Assembly (NCBI RefSeq): GCF_003254055.1
Contig: NZ_QKZT01000009.1
Span: 62,001 to 126,000 of the forward strand
Origin: Algoriphagus chordae
Lineage (GTDB): Bacteria > Bacteroidota > Bacteroidia > Cytophagales > Cyclobacteriaceae
Direction of reading: 5' to 3'
Length of the DNA stretch: 64,000 bases
Shown piece after piece: positions 42,580 to 51,615 of the stretch; position 1 is the stretch's first letter, and every line of letters begins with the position of its first letter. Below the pieces are notes generated by a model that saw only the letters and a program-made list of their open reading frames with translations, did not search any database and was not told the origin of the DNA. Position numbers and translations under genes: made by a program.

Positions 42580-44385
42580 ATGTCTCATCAAACCACTGCT
42601 CATAGCTTCCATATTCCTGTAATGGGACTTGGGTATACTGTAGATACTCCCATCAAAGTTGCTAAATATGGCATCTCCAGCGTAGTCTCCATTATGGATG
42701 ATCATCTGTTGGAAGACATGCGAAAAATATACTCCACGAAATTTGTTCGCGAATTCATTCCAATTTCGGGAAAAGAGGAAGATTATCGTGCAAAAAGAAT
42801 CACGGCATACCTTGATTTGACTCAATCTCTGGTAGAGGAACAATTCAATAAATTGGTCAATAAGGACTGGGACAAGAATTTTGAATTCCAAAAATACCTG
42901 GAATTGTTACCCGAAAATACGGTCCTTTTGGACTTGTTTGCTAAGATCCAAACTGCCTCAGAAGATGAGAAATTTCAACTCAAAGAGGAATTCAAATCCA
43001 AGCTGAGCATGGGAGCAATCGACGTCAACATCATGACGAAGGTGGACAAAATCAATAGCGATAAATCAGGCAATGATTTACCTCGAGAATACTCTGATGC
43101 ACTGTCCGCTCTGAGAGGATTTGCCAACAGCAAAGCCAATGGTTCGGTGGTATTTTCTGCCGGAATGAATCCAGCACTTTATGGCTATGCCGAGCAATTT
43201 TCAGAATTTTACCCAAATCAATTTGGAGAAATTTCCAAAGGAATTATCCTAAAAGTAAGTGACTATAGATCTGCTTTGATCCAAGGAAAATTCTTGGCAA
43301 AGAAAGGACTTTGGATCTCAGAATTCAGAATAGAGTCTGGGCTGAACTGCGGAGGTCACGCCTTTGCAACGGATGGATTTCTGATCGGTCCGATTTTGGA
43401 GGAGTTCAAAACCAAAAGAAATGAGCTTTTTCAATCACTTTATGAAACTTGCCAAAACGCACTGGAAAGCAAAGGATTAAGGACTCTTTCTGAAAGCCCT
43501 ACTTTCAAGATAACTTATCAGGGAGGGATCGGTACTGCAAGCGAAGATAGCTTCTTGCGCGAGTATTATGAGCTCGATGGAACTGGCTGGGGAAGTCCTT
43601 TTCTCCTAGTTCCAGAAGCGACCTCTGTGGATGACGAAACCTTAGATCGCCTCTTCCAAGCAAAGAAATCCGACTTCTACCTCAGTCATGCTTCGCCCCT
43701 AGGCGTACCTTTCAACAACCTCAGAACTTCTTCTGGTGAGGAGCAGCGTGTGGCAAGAATTGAGAAAAATAGATCCGGCAGTCCTTGCTACAAGAAATTT
43801 TTGATTAACAACACTGAGTTCACAGACAAGCCTATTTGCACCGCTTCAAGACAATACCAAAACCTCAAATCGAAGCAGTTTGAGGCTGGGGAAATCGATG
43901 TAGAAGAAATGGAAAAAGTGAAAGCAAAAGACTGTCTTTGTGAAGGTCTAAGTGCCCCAGCGATTTTGGCAGCAGGAGAAACTCCTAGACGAAATCTAAG
44001 TGCCGTGACTATTTGCCCTGGACCAAACTTAGCTTATTTCAAAGGCACCTATACGCTTAAGGAAATGGCTGATCATATTTATGGAAAGTTCGCGCTGAAA
44101 GTAGATATGGAAAGACCTCACGTTTTTGTGAAAGAACTGCAGTTGTATGTGGCCTATTTGAAAAATGAGTTTGAAACCAAAATCACTGAAAAAGTAGCGA
44201 AAAAGGAAGCTTACTTAGAAAAATTCAGATCAAACCTAATTGAAGGTGTCAGCTATTATCAGGATATGATCAACTCCGTTCAATTGGATTCTGAGGATAT
44301 TCTTAACAAAATGAAAGGACAGTTTCTCAGTCTAAAAAATGAGATTGAATCCTTCAGCCTTCCTTTAAAAGCAGAGATTGCCTGA
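42580..44385 (+). CDS. 601-residue conserved protein of unknown function with TIM-barrel-like and Cys-rich segments
   Basis: No family could be named with confidence. The N-terminus (FHIPVMGLGYTVDTPIKVAK) and ITYQGGIGTASEDSFL at 311-326 resemble substrate- and phosphate-binding strands of FMN-dependent TIM-barrel enzymes such as nitronate monooxygenase or glutamate synthase. GLNCGGHAFATDG lies at 254-266. Cysteines cluster in the C-terminal part: C403, C420, C452, C454 (DCLCEGL) and C479, which could bind a metal or Fe-S cluster. The last 90 residues are charged helices. There is no signal peptide, so it is cytoplasmic. It is a single gene with a strong terminator. Confidence 0.75.
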   Translation: MSHQTTAHSFHIPVMGLGYTVDTPIKVAKYGISSVVSIMDDHLLEDMRKIYSTKFVREFIPISGKEEDYRAKRITAYLDLTQSLVEEQFNKLVNKDWDKNFEFQKYLELLPENTVLLDLFAKIQTASEDEKFQLKEEFKSKLSMGAIDVNIMTKVDKINSDKSGNDLPREYSDALSALRGFANSKANGSVVFSAGMNPALYGYAEQFSEFYPNQFGEISKGIILKVSDYRSALIQGKFLAKKGLWISEFRIESGLNCGGHAFATDGFLIGPILEEFKTKRNELFQSLYETCQNALESKGLRTLSESPTFKITYQGGIGTASEDSFLREYYELDGTGWGSPFLLVPEATSVDDETLDRLFQAKKSDFYLSHASPLGVPFNNLRTSSGEEQRVARIEKNRSGSPCYKKFLINNTEFTDKPICTASRQYQNLKSKQFEAGEIDVEEMEKVKAKDCLCEGLSAPAILAAGETPRRNLSAVTICPGPNLAYFKGTYTLKEMADHIYGKFALKVDMERPHVFVKELQLYVAYLKNEFETKITEKVAKKEAYLEKFRSNLIEGVSYYQDMINSVQLDSEDILNKMKGQFLSLKNEIESFSLPLKAEIA

Positions 44386-44401
44386 GAACTCCAACTACAC
44401 T

Positions 44402-44437
44402 AAAAAAGGGCTTCCTGATTGACAAGAAGCCCTTTTT
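44402..44437. terminator. bidirectional hairpin terminator
   Basis: AAAAGGGCTTC (44404-44414) pairs with GAAGCCCTTTT (44426-44436), with A/T runs on both sides. It serves the convergent 601-residue protein and sulfatase genes. Confidence 0.85.
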
Positions 44438-44453
44438 GTATGAATTTAAAATC

Positions 44454-46013
44454 TTACTTGTTGTTGACTATATCCGAAAGCTCCTTTTTCATTTCTTCCA
44501 CTACGCTGGGATGTGCAGCTGAGATATCTTTCAATTCCTTTGGATCAGTCCTAATATCAAATAACTGATCAGTCTTTGCGAAGCCAGTCTCAATGATCGG
44601 TCCCCATGGAACCATATCAGGTCCATTATTGCCCGGAATAAATTTCATCCCATCACTACGCAGGTAAGCAAGATTGGAGAAGAGTGCCTCCTGCACCAAA
44701 GAAGCTCTGCCTGTACTTTCTTTTCCTATCAGTACTCCCCAGTGATTCTCTGTATCCACAGCCTGAATCGTATCGTAAGGAATTTCCATTTTGGCAGCTA
44801 TAGAGCCCAGAAAATCTACCTGGCTAAACATTACATCTGTACGGGAATTAGCTGTGACAATGGAAGGCCACTTCACAATCATCGGGATACGCGTTCCCGC
44901 TTCAAATGCACTGTATTTCCCGCCTCTTAGACCTCCCCCTTGCACATGATCAGCTTTTAATTCTACAGCTTGATCCACATATCCATCATCCAACACAGGA
45001 CCATTATCACTAGAGAAAATCACCATTGTGTTTTCTTCTAAGCCTTGTTCTGTTAGCAACTTCATCAGTTCCCCTACTTGCCAATCTAGCTGTACGATCA
45101 CATCGCCTCTAGGACCGAAATCAGTAGCTCCTTGGAATTGCTCATGGGCGATTCTCGGCACATGGATATCATGTGTAGAAAAGTAAACAAAGAAGGGCTT
45201 ATCAGATTCTTTCTTGATGAAAGCAGCGGCTTTGTCAACGAATGTCTGCGCAAAATCCTCATCTCTCCATAGTGCCGCTTCACCGCCCGTCTGATAGCCA
45301 ATTCTGCTGACACCATTGACAATACTGTGATTGTGACCATGTGACCACATCATTTTCAAGAGTTCAGGATTATCTTTTCCCGTAGGGCCATCACCTATTT
45401 TTTTACGGTAATTCACCTCAATCGGATCCGAAGGATCCAGCCCAACAATATGATGATCTTCCACAAAGACCGTTGGCACGCGATCCCCCGTAGCTGGTAT
45501 GATAAAGGAATAATCAAAACCTATTTCCAGAGGCCCAGGATTCAATTCACCATTCCAATCGGGGCCTTCATCCCCACCTAAGCCAAGATGCCATTTGCCC
45601 ACAGCAGCTGTACGATATCCTGCACGCTGCAAAACGGAAGGTAGCGTTTCCACTCCTGGACGAATCAACGCAGAAGCATCGCCTGGTGCTACTCCACGCC
45701 CTTTGGCTCTCCATGCATACTCTCCTGTCAATAAGCTATAGCGAGATGGCGTACAGGTCGCTGCGGTAGCATATGCGTTGGTGAAGAGTAAACCGTCCGC
45801 TGCTAGCTTGTCAATATTAGGCGTAGCAATCTTTCCTCCATAGACAGAAAGGTCTCCGAAGCCAACATCATCGGTATAGATCAAAATGATATTTGGTTTG
45901 GCGCTGGATACTTCTGTGGCCTTTTCACTTTCCTTGCTATTGCTGCAAGCTAGCGTAACTATGCTCATGGCCCCGTAGAGCATGAACTGTTTAAGTGTAT
46001 GTGTTGATTTCAT
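44454..46013 (-). CDS. formylglycine-dependent sulfatase of the SusCD locus (lipoprotein)
   Basis: The ATG at 46013 is chosen over a TTG four codons upstream. It begins a lipoprotein-type signal (LYGAMSIVTLACSN). This 519-residue S1 sulfatase has IYTDDVGFGDLSVYGG near 45-60 and the activation motif CTPSR with Cys87 in TCTPSRYSLLTGEYAW. FSSDNGPVL forms part of the later metal site. The gene is directly downstream of susD on the same strand, so desulfation is probably part of this glycan uptake system. A hairpin at 46083-46113 may limit transcription into it. Confidence 0.94.
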   Translation of the reverse strand: MKSTHTLKQFMLYGAMSIVTLACSNSKESEKATEVSSAKPNIILIYTDDVGFGDLSVYGGKIATPNIDKLAADGLLFTNAYATAATCTPSRYSLLTGEYAWRAKGRGVAPGDASALIRPGVETLPSVLQRAGYRTAAVGKWHLGLGGDEGPDWNGELNPGPLEIGFDYSFIIPATGDRVPTVFVEDHHIVGLDPSDPIEVNYRKKIGDGPTGKDNPELLKMMWSHGHNHSIVNGVSRIGYQTGGEAALWRDEDFAQTFVDKAAAFIKKESDKPFFVYFSTHDIHVPRIAHEQFQGATDFGPRGDVIVQLDWQVGELMKLLTEQGLEENTMVIFSSDNGPVLDDGYVDQAVELKADHVQGGGLRGGKYSAFEAGTRIPMIVKWPSIVTANSRTDVMFSQVDFLGSIAAKMEIPYDTIQAVDTENHWGVLIGKESTGRASLVQEALFSNLAYLRSDGMKFIPGNNGPDMVPWGPIIETGFAKTDQLFDIRTDPKELKDISAAHPSVVEEMKKELSDIVNNK

Positions 46014-46077
46014 TGAACTGTTCAAAGTAATAGGATTTACAATGCTAAGATAAGTCTACTGAATGACTACTAACAAC

Positions 46078-46113
46078 ATAAAAATAAGGGCCAGAACAAT
46101 TCTGACCCTTATT
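46078..46113 (-). terminator. hairpin between susD and sulfatase (terminator or attenuator)
   Basis: AATAAGGG-c-CAGA pairs with TCTG-a-CCCTTATT across a 5-base loop, with one mismatch. On the minus strand a T-rich tail (TTATTTTT) follows. It may end most susCD transcripts before the sulfatase. Confidence 0.7.
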
Positions 46114-46129
46114 CAATATCTGCGATATA

Positions 46130-47914
46130 TTAATAACCTGGGTTTTGTTCCAAGCTAGGATTATCAGCGATGCGTGCTAGAGAAATTGGAAGATAAAATC
46201 TCTCAGGACCAAAACTACGATCCGTTCCTTCAGCATTTTTTAGTGTAATAACATAAGTGTCAGCATCCATATCATAATTGAAAACCAGGCCTTTGGTTCT
46301 TACCTTATCCAAGTACTTAGGAGCTATTCTCCAGCGTATCAAATCCCAGAATCTATGGCTTTCGAAAGCAAGTTCTACTTGTCTCTCTTGTCTGATATTA
46401 GCTTCTGTTGCTTCTGTCATTAGTGGCATTCCTGCTCTATCTCTAAGCTGGTTCAAAGCATCCAGTGCTTCACCAGTTTTACCCAAATAGAAAGCAGCTT
46501 CTGCAAAGTTAAGAAGTGTTTCTGCATATCTGAATACATAGAAATCCTGACCTGATCTTCCCGATATTGGCTCCAAATTGGTTTCATCCAATTTTTTACG
46601 AAGTAATAAAGCAGTGTTCCTGACATTTCTTGGATGTGCAGCAGCTGGCCATTCTTCACCATTTCTATCTAATGTTCCACTAGTGACAGTTACTCTTTCT
46701 CCTGAATCATCGGTATAAGTGGTGCTAGAATGGAAGTAAACCAATCCGCCTTGCCAAACTGACTCTGGATAGAATACTGCAGAAGTAAATCTTGGATCTC
46801 TATTTCCAAAGAAATCATCTATATCCCAAGTGTTGGAAGAATTCAATTCATCTCTGGATATATCTGTTCCTTTTCTTCCATCGACAAAATCAAATAACTC
46901 AACAATATCATAAAGGACTGGGAAATTAGAATTCCACGTAGATAGAAATCCTGCAGGGGTAGACAGGTTATCCAATGAATGACCTCTGACAACAGGCTCA
47001 AATACTTCAGCAAAAATCACCTCATCGTTGCCCTCATCTAGAAACAATTGAGAGAAATTCACCTTTTTGTTTTCGTGCTTATCATAGAGTAAGAACAAAC
47101 CTGAATCAATTATCTCTTTTGAAGTATCGTAAGCTTTTTGGTATAGCCCTTCGGTTGAACCTGGCTCGATACCTACCAAGCCATCGTTCTGAACTGTTCC
47201 GAAATTACCGATACTTGCTGCATATAGAGAAGCTCTTGAAGACAAGGCTAAAGCTGTATACTTATCAATTCTTCCTGCTGCACCAGTTTTCAGATCTGGC
47301 ATTGTGAGGATAATCTCATCAAGTTCTGAGAGAATAAATTCATAGATTTCTTGCTCTTTTGCACGTGGTGGATACAAAACATCATAAGGATCATCCACAT
47401 TTTGAACTTTAGTGATCAATGGTACTCCACCAAATCTGATGACCATTTGAAAATAAGTATAGGCTCTTAGGAACCTTGCCTCGTTTATTTTTTGCAAAAT
47501 ATACGCCTCGCTTAAAGACTTGCTTTGGCCGATGTTTTCAATTAGGTAATTGATATCTCTGATAGCATTATAACCCCAATAATCCAATGGACCCGCACCA
47601 GCTGCAGCGGTATAAGATCTACTGTAGGTGGAATTAGGGGTTTGCCAATTAGCATAATTTATATGCTCAGCACCTGCTGCAGGGATCATTCCCATATTAT
47701 TTTGAGCTTCCCCTCCCATATCAATGAAAAGCATTTCTTGATAAATACTAGCTATATAGGCTTCCGTGAGATTTTTATCTTCAAAAACAACCTCTTCAGA
47801 GATAAAATCTGGGGTTTTGCTAAGTTGACTTTCACATGATGCAAAAACGGTCAACAGCAGCATCATTAATATTATTCTTGATTTCATGACTTTCATGTTT
47901 TTACGTTTTGACAT
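46130..47914 (-). CDS. susD: SusD/RagB-family outer-membrane glycan-binding lipoprotein
   Basis: A 594-residue protein whose start directly abuts the susC stop. ATGs at 47896 and 47887 would also keep the lipoprotein signal (RIILMMLLLTVFASCESQ). SusD features include the N-terminal helical region (FEDKNLTEAYIASIYQEMLF) and TPR-like segments (ILQKINEARFLRAYTYFQMV). The C-terminus (YAETLLNFAEAAFYLG, then RQERQVELAFESHRFWDLIR) is also diagnostic. SusD caps the SusC channel and binds oligosaccharides at the cell surface. The ligand is unknown, though the downstream sulfatase suggests a sulfated glycan. Confidence 0.96.
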   Translation of the reverse strand: MSKRKNMKVMKSRIILMMLLLTVFASCESQLSKTPDFISEEVVFEDKNLTEAYIASIYQEMLFIDMGGEAQNNMGMIPAAGAEHINYANWQTPNSTYSRSYTAAAGAGPLDYWGYNAIRDINYLIENIGQSKSLSEAYILQKINEARFLRAYTYFQMVIRFGGVPLITKVQNVDDPYDVLYPPRAKEQEIYEFILSELDEIILTMPDLKTGAAGRIDKYTALALSSRASLYAASIGNFGTVQNDGLVGIEPGSTEGLYQKAYDTSKEIIDSGLFLLYDKHENKKVNFSQLFLDEGNDEVIFAEVFEPVVRGHSLDNLSTPAGFLSTWNSNFPVLYDIVELFDFVDGRKGTDISRDELNSSNTWDIDDFFGNRDPRFTSAVFYPESVWQGGLVYFHSSTTYTDDSGERVTVTSGTLDRNGEEWPAAAHPRNVRNTALLLRKKLDETNLEPISGRSGQDFYVFRYAETLLNFAEAAFYLGKTGEALDALNQLRDRAGMPLMTEATEANIRQERQVELAFESHRFWDLIRWRIAPKYLDKVRTKGLVFNYDMDADTYVITLKNAEGTDRSFGPERFYLPISLARIADNPSLEQNPGY

Positions 47915-50900
47915 TTAAAATCCAAGTTGTACTCCAAATGACATGGTCCTCAAAAGTGGCAGTTTGAATGCGTTAGCACTGGTAGCTTCTTCTGGATCAA
48001 CAGCATCTTTGAAAATCCCCATGTTATTGAAGGACATAAGATTATCACCAGACAAGTATACATTAGCATTACTCAATCCAATTTTACTTAAGAAGCTACT
48101 CGGTAATGAGTAAGAAACTGTAGCTGTTTTCAGTCTGAGGTAGGTACCGTTGTACATCCAGAAATCAGAATTAATATTATTCCAAGGTCTAGTACCGTTT
48201 CTTTCGTAGGCTGGCAGTTGAGCATTAGGATTAGATCCAATCCCTGGATTGCTCGGGTCTTGAGCCCAGGTATATTTTTCATGTAATTCAAGAGGAACTT
48301 GCTCATTATTGAAGGCTGCTCTATAGAGTCCAGTAATATTCACATTGAACCTCGTTCCACCCTGCCACAACATTGCTAAGCTAAAGCCTTTATAAGATAA
48401 CCTCGGAGCTAGTGAATAGGTAATATCTGGATTGGCTCCGTAACCGATTTGATAGCGATCTGCCCTGTTGATTATACCATCCTCATTAATATCCACATAT
48501 CTAATATCGCCTGGTTTTGGACTACCATTGATATCTTCAATAGTATATTGTTCCAAATACTTATCAACTTCCGCTTGTGTATTGAATAGTCCATTTGTTT
48601 TGTAACCATAGGTTACATTCACCCATCTTCCACTCAGCTGATCAAATTCAACTTGAATAGGGTCTTCCATATTGATGTCTTCCTGATAATTCTCGAATTT
48701 CTCTCTCGCATATGCCACGCTTGCGCTAATGTCGTATTTGAAATCTCCAAAAGAGCCTTGGTTTCCAATAGATAACTCAAAACCTCTATTACTCCTTGAA
48801 TCCAAGTTCACCTGCGGTAAAGTAGCTCCAAAAGTAGAAGGAAGAGATTCTAATGGAATTCTAAGCAAATCATCTCTATACCTATAAAACACATCCAAGG
48901 TAGAATACAATTTGCCATTGAACATCGTTAAATCAACACCTGCATTGTAAAGAGTTGTAGACTCCCAGGTAATATCAGGATTCACTAACCCAGTGTTATT
49001 TATTACAGCGGTAGGCACTCCATCTAAATAATATACTGATCCAGACGTCTCCTCAAATCCAGAGAGAAAATCAAAAGAAGTATTTCCAACGTTGCTATCA
49101 ACTCCAGTTTGACTAAATGACAAGCGTAACTTTAGCTGATCTAATACATCCGAAGTTGCAAGAAAGTCCTCTCTAGCGATATTCCAACCCACAGATACTG
49201 ATGGGAAATAACCCCAAGCGTTGGAGCCAAACTTTGAACTTGCATCCGCTCTTAATGTCGCTTCTAATAAATACTTCTCGTCGTAAGCGTAATTAAATCT
49301 ACCGGCGAAACTTACTCTTGTGTATTCAATATCTCTTCCTGTGCCGTTTGAATTGGTTAGTTCATTTGTACCCCCAATTTGCGGTACTTCAGTAGACAAA
49401 AGATCTATTCGTCTTACAGTTAAAGACCTGTAAACGTTGTTTTCGTTTTCACCAAAAACCAACAATCCAAATTCATGCTTGTCTATTGCTTTATCATACA
49501 TAGCATAGGCTCTAGAAAGTACTCGGCTATTAGGGTCAGCACTGCCACCATAAGTGTATGACCTAGTGAAGCTATTACCTAAGATTGATCCTTCTAATGT
49601 GTATCCATCAAAATCATCAGTAATGGCGTCAGCATCATATGTCCAAACATCGTAAGGAGTTGATAAAGAGGCATTCTGCAAATTCCGAGCTCTTACATTT
49701 ACTTTACCTCCTACACTTAAGCCTTTCACAAAAGGGACCGTGTATTTCAACTCTGCAGATCCAGTCAAAGTATGGTGATATGACCTACTATAGCCTGCAA
49801 ACTTCTGTTGCACCCTTGCTACGGGAGACCTTTCATTGAAACCTGAATAAGGAGCTTTATTAGGATCCGGCAAATTTGGATTGAAAAGTGGCTGCGAAGT
49901 CTGTAGATCATTCCAAATTTGAGAAGGGGCAATTATTGAATAGTCCTTGTCCTCTTTAATATATTGACCGTTGATGGTTAGGACAATGTTCTTAGATAAG
50001 TCGATATCCATATTATTCGTCAACGTCAACTTCTTGTATTCATAGTCACCCGTAAAAACACCTGATTGACTGGTATATCCAATAGAGGAATAGTACCTAA
50101 TTTTTTCACTTCCTCCTCTGAAACTTAGATTATGACTCATTAATGGAGAGCCAGTGTCCTTCAAAACAGCATCTACCCAATTGTAAGAAGGCAACTGTCC
50201 TGATTGGTAAAGATTTAGATTTTCCTCCGTAAAAAGAGTTCCATAACTAATGTCTGCATCTGGGTCAAGTGGATCATATTGACTATTGAAAATTGCGTCT
50301 CTACCGAGCTGCATAAAGCCGGCAGCATCAACTTGATTAGCAAAAGTCAATCTTTTTTGAGTTGCTAAGAAGCCATGGTAATTAACCGTCATTGATCCAG
50401 CTTTACCTCTTTTGGTAGTGACCAAAATAACTCCATTACCTGCCCTGGCTCCATAAATGGCTGCCGAAGCATCTTTTAATACGGTTACAGTTTCAATATC
50501 ATTTGGATCTATTCGATCCAAGTAAGATTCAATTCCGTCTACAATTACCAATGGATTTCCAAATCCACGGATACTTAAAGAAGCATTATCCTCACCTGGC
50601 AATCCTGGATTTTGGTTGGAAATCAAGCCTGGAACCTGACCAATTAAGAGACCTTTGACATTAGTCACTGGGGTCTGAACCAATCTATCTACTTTCAAAT
50701 CGGTAACGGAGCCCGTCAGATTGCTCTTTTTCTGCGTACCGTATGCCACGACGATTACCTCATCCAAATCAGACACATCATCCTCCATGAATACATCAAT
50801 GAAGTTTCTTCCATTGACTTCAATAGTTTGCTTTTGGTAACCAACAAAGGAAAATTCAAGTGAAGCTCCTTCTTCTACACTAAGCTTATACTGACCATCC

Positions 50901-51190
50901 AAATCGGTAACGGTTCCGTTGGTGGTTCCCACCTCGATGACAGTCACACCTGGTATTGGAAATTCGGTATTATCCTTTACAACTCCGGTAACTTCGATCT
51001 TTTCAGAAACCATCTCACTTGAAGAGATTGATTTTAAGCTTCCTTCATTAATGGAATTCTTATGTGAAGGTTGGTCACTTTGACCAGCTTCTCCTGCCAT
51101 AAGTCGATTTGAGCAAAGACAAAGCAGAAGTACAATGTAAAAAAGTCCAGTTGAAAGGACCTTTTGAAAATACAGTAGTTTTCTTTTCAT
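47915..51190 (-). CDS. susC: SusC/RagA-family TonB-dependent outer-membrane transporter
   Basis: A 1091-residue protein with an N-terminal signal (about 1-32). The carboxypeptidase-regulatory-like domain comes first (VTGVVKDNTEFPIPGVTVIE, VGYQKQTIEV, about 66-145). The plug domain has LDEVIVVAYGTQKKSNLTGS, GLLIGQVPGLI and IYGARAGNGVILVTTKRGK. A long beta-barrel ends in FGVQLGF with a terminal Phe. It imports glycan fragments with SusD using TonB energy. The length and domain order fit glycan importers. No SusE/F, surface hydrolase or dedicated regulator is next to it, so the locus is minimal. A 34-base inverted repeat lies in its leader. Confidence 0.97.
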   Translation of the reverse strand: MKRKLLYFQKVLSTGLFYIVLLLCLCSNRLMAGEAGQSDQPSHKNSINEGSLKSISSSEMVSEKIEVTGVVKDNTEFPIPGVTVIEVGTTNGTVTDLDGQYKLSVEEGASLEFSFVGYQKQTIEVNGRNFIDVFMEDDVSDLDEVIVVAYGTQKKSNLTGSVTDLKVDRLVQTPVTNVKGLLIGQVPGLISNQNPGLPGEDNASLSIRGFGNPLVIVDGIESYLDRIDPNDIETVTVLKDASAAIYGARAGNGVILVTTKRGKAGSMTVNYHGFLATQKRLTFANQVDAAGFMQLGRDAIFNSQYDPLDPDADISYGTLFTEENLNLYQSGQLPSYNWVDAVLKDTGSPLMSHNLSFRGGSEKIRYYSSIGYTSQSGVFTGDYEYKKLTLTNNMDIDLSKNIVLTINGQYIKEDKDYSIIAPSQIWNDLQTSQPLFNPNLPDPNKAPYSGFNERSPVARVQQKFAGYSRSYHHTLTGSAELKYTVPFVKGLSVGGKVNVRARNLQNASLSTPYDVWTYDADAITDDFDGYTLEGSILGNSFTRSYTYGGSADPNSRVLSRAYAMYDKAIDKHEFGLLVFGENENNVYRSLTVRRIDLLSTEVPQIGGTNELTNSNGTGRDIEYTRVSFAGRFNYAYDEKYLLEATLRADASSKFGSNAWGYFPSVSVGWNIAREDFLATSDVLDQLKLRLSFSQTGVDSNVGNTSFDFLSGFEETSGSVYYLDGVPTAVINNTGLVNPDITWESTTLYNAGVDLTMFNGKLYSTLDVFYRYRDDLLRIPLESLPSTFGATLPQVNLDSRSNRGFELSIGNQGSFGDFKYDISASVAYAREKFENYQEDINMEDPIQVEFDQLSGRWVNVTYGYKTNGLFNTQAEVDKYLEQYTIEDINGSPKPGDIRYVDINEDGIINRADRYQIGYGANPDITYSLAPRLSYKGFSLAMLWQGGTRFNVNITGLYRAAFNNEQVPLELHEKYTWAQDPSNPGIGSNPNAQLPAYERNGTRPWNNINSDFWMYNGTYLRLKTATVSYSLPSSFLSKIGLSNANVYLSGDNLMSFNNMGIFKDAVDPEEATSANAFKLPLLRTMSFGVQLGF

Positions 51191-51615
51191 ATTTTATTAG
51201 TTAAACATTATGCGATACATACTTTCATTAGTGTTTTTTGTAAAATCTTATGTAGAAATAAATTAGACCAACAGCCCTATATTAGGACTAAGGCCCTAAT
51301 GTAGGGCAAAAAAAATTACTGAAAGCAGTTTTTTCGCAAAAAGTTAAAAACCTATACTTTGATCAAGGTACAGCAATGAAATTGGCATTTTGCCAATCTT
51401 TTAAAAAGGTAATATACCCTTTTGCTTATTTGGCAGAATCAAAAAAATCATCATTGAATAGGTTTACTACTAATTTGATATTTGGTTGACACATCTAATC
51501 AATGCCTATTTTGATTGACATATACTTCAAAAATAGTTATATATAATAGAACCAATTATAACAGCATAAGGCTTCCCTGTACTAGAGAAGCCTTTTGTAG
51601 GAGATTTATTTATTT
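51191..51615. other. 425-base leader and spacer upstream of susC
   Basis: No ORF is credible; two frames at 51515-51826 are chance overlaps with the permease end. The region holds an inverted repeat at 51274-51307 that lies about 85 bases before the susC start. No -33/-7 promoter pair was recognised with confidence. Confidence 0.6.
51274..51307 (-). promoter_or_regulatory. 13-bp inverted repeat in susC leader, possible operator
   Basis: GCCCTATATTAGG (51274-51286) and CCTAATGTAGGGC (51295-51307) match at 12 of 13 positions across an 8-base spacer. An A/T tract lies beside it. It may bind a regulator dimer or form an RNA hairpin ahead of susC. Confidence 0.5.
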
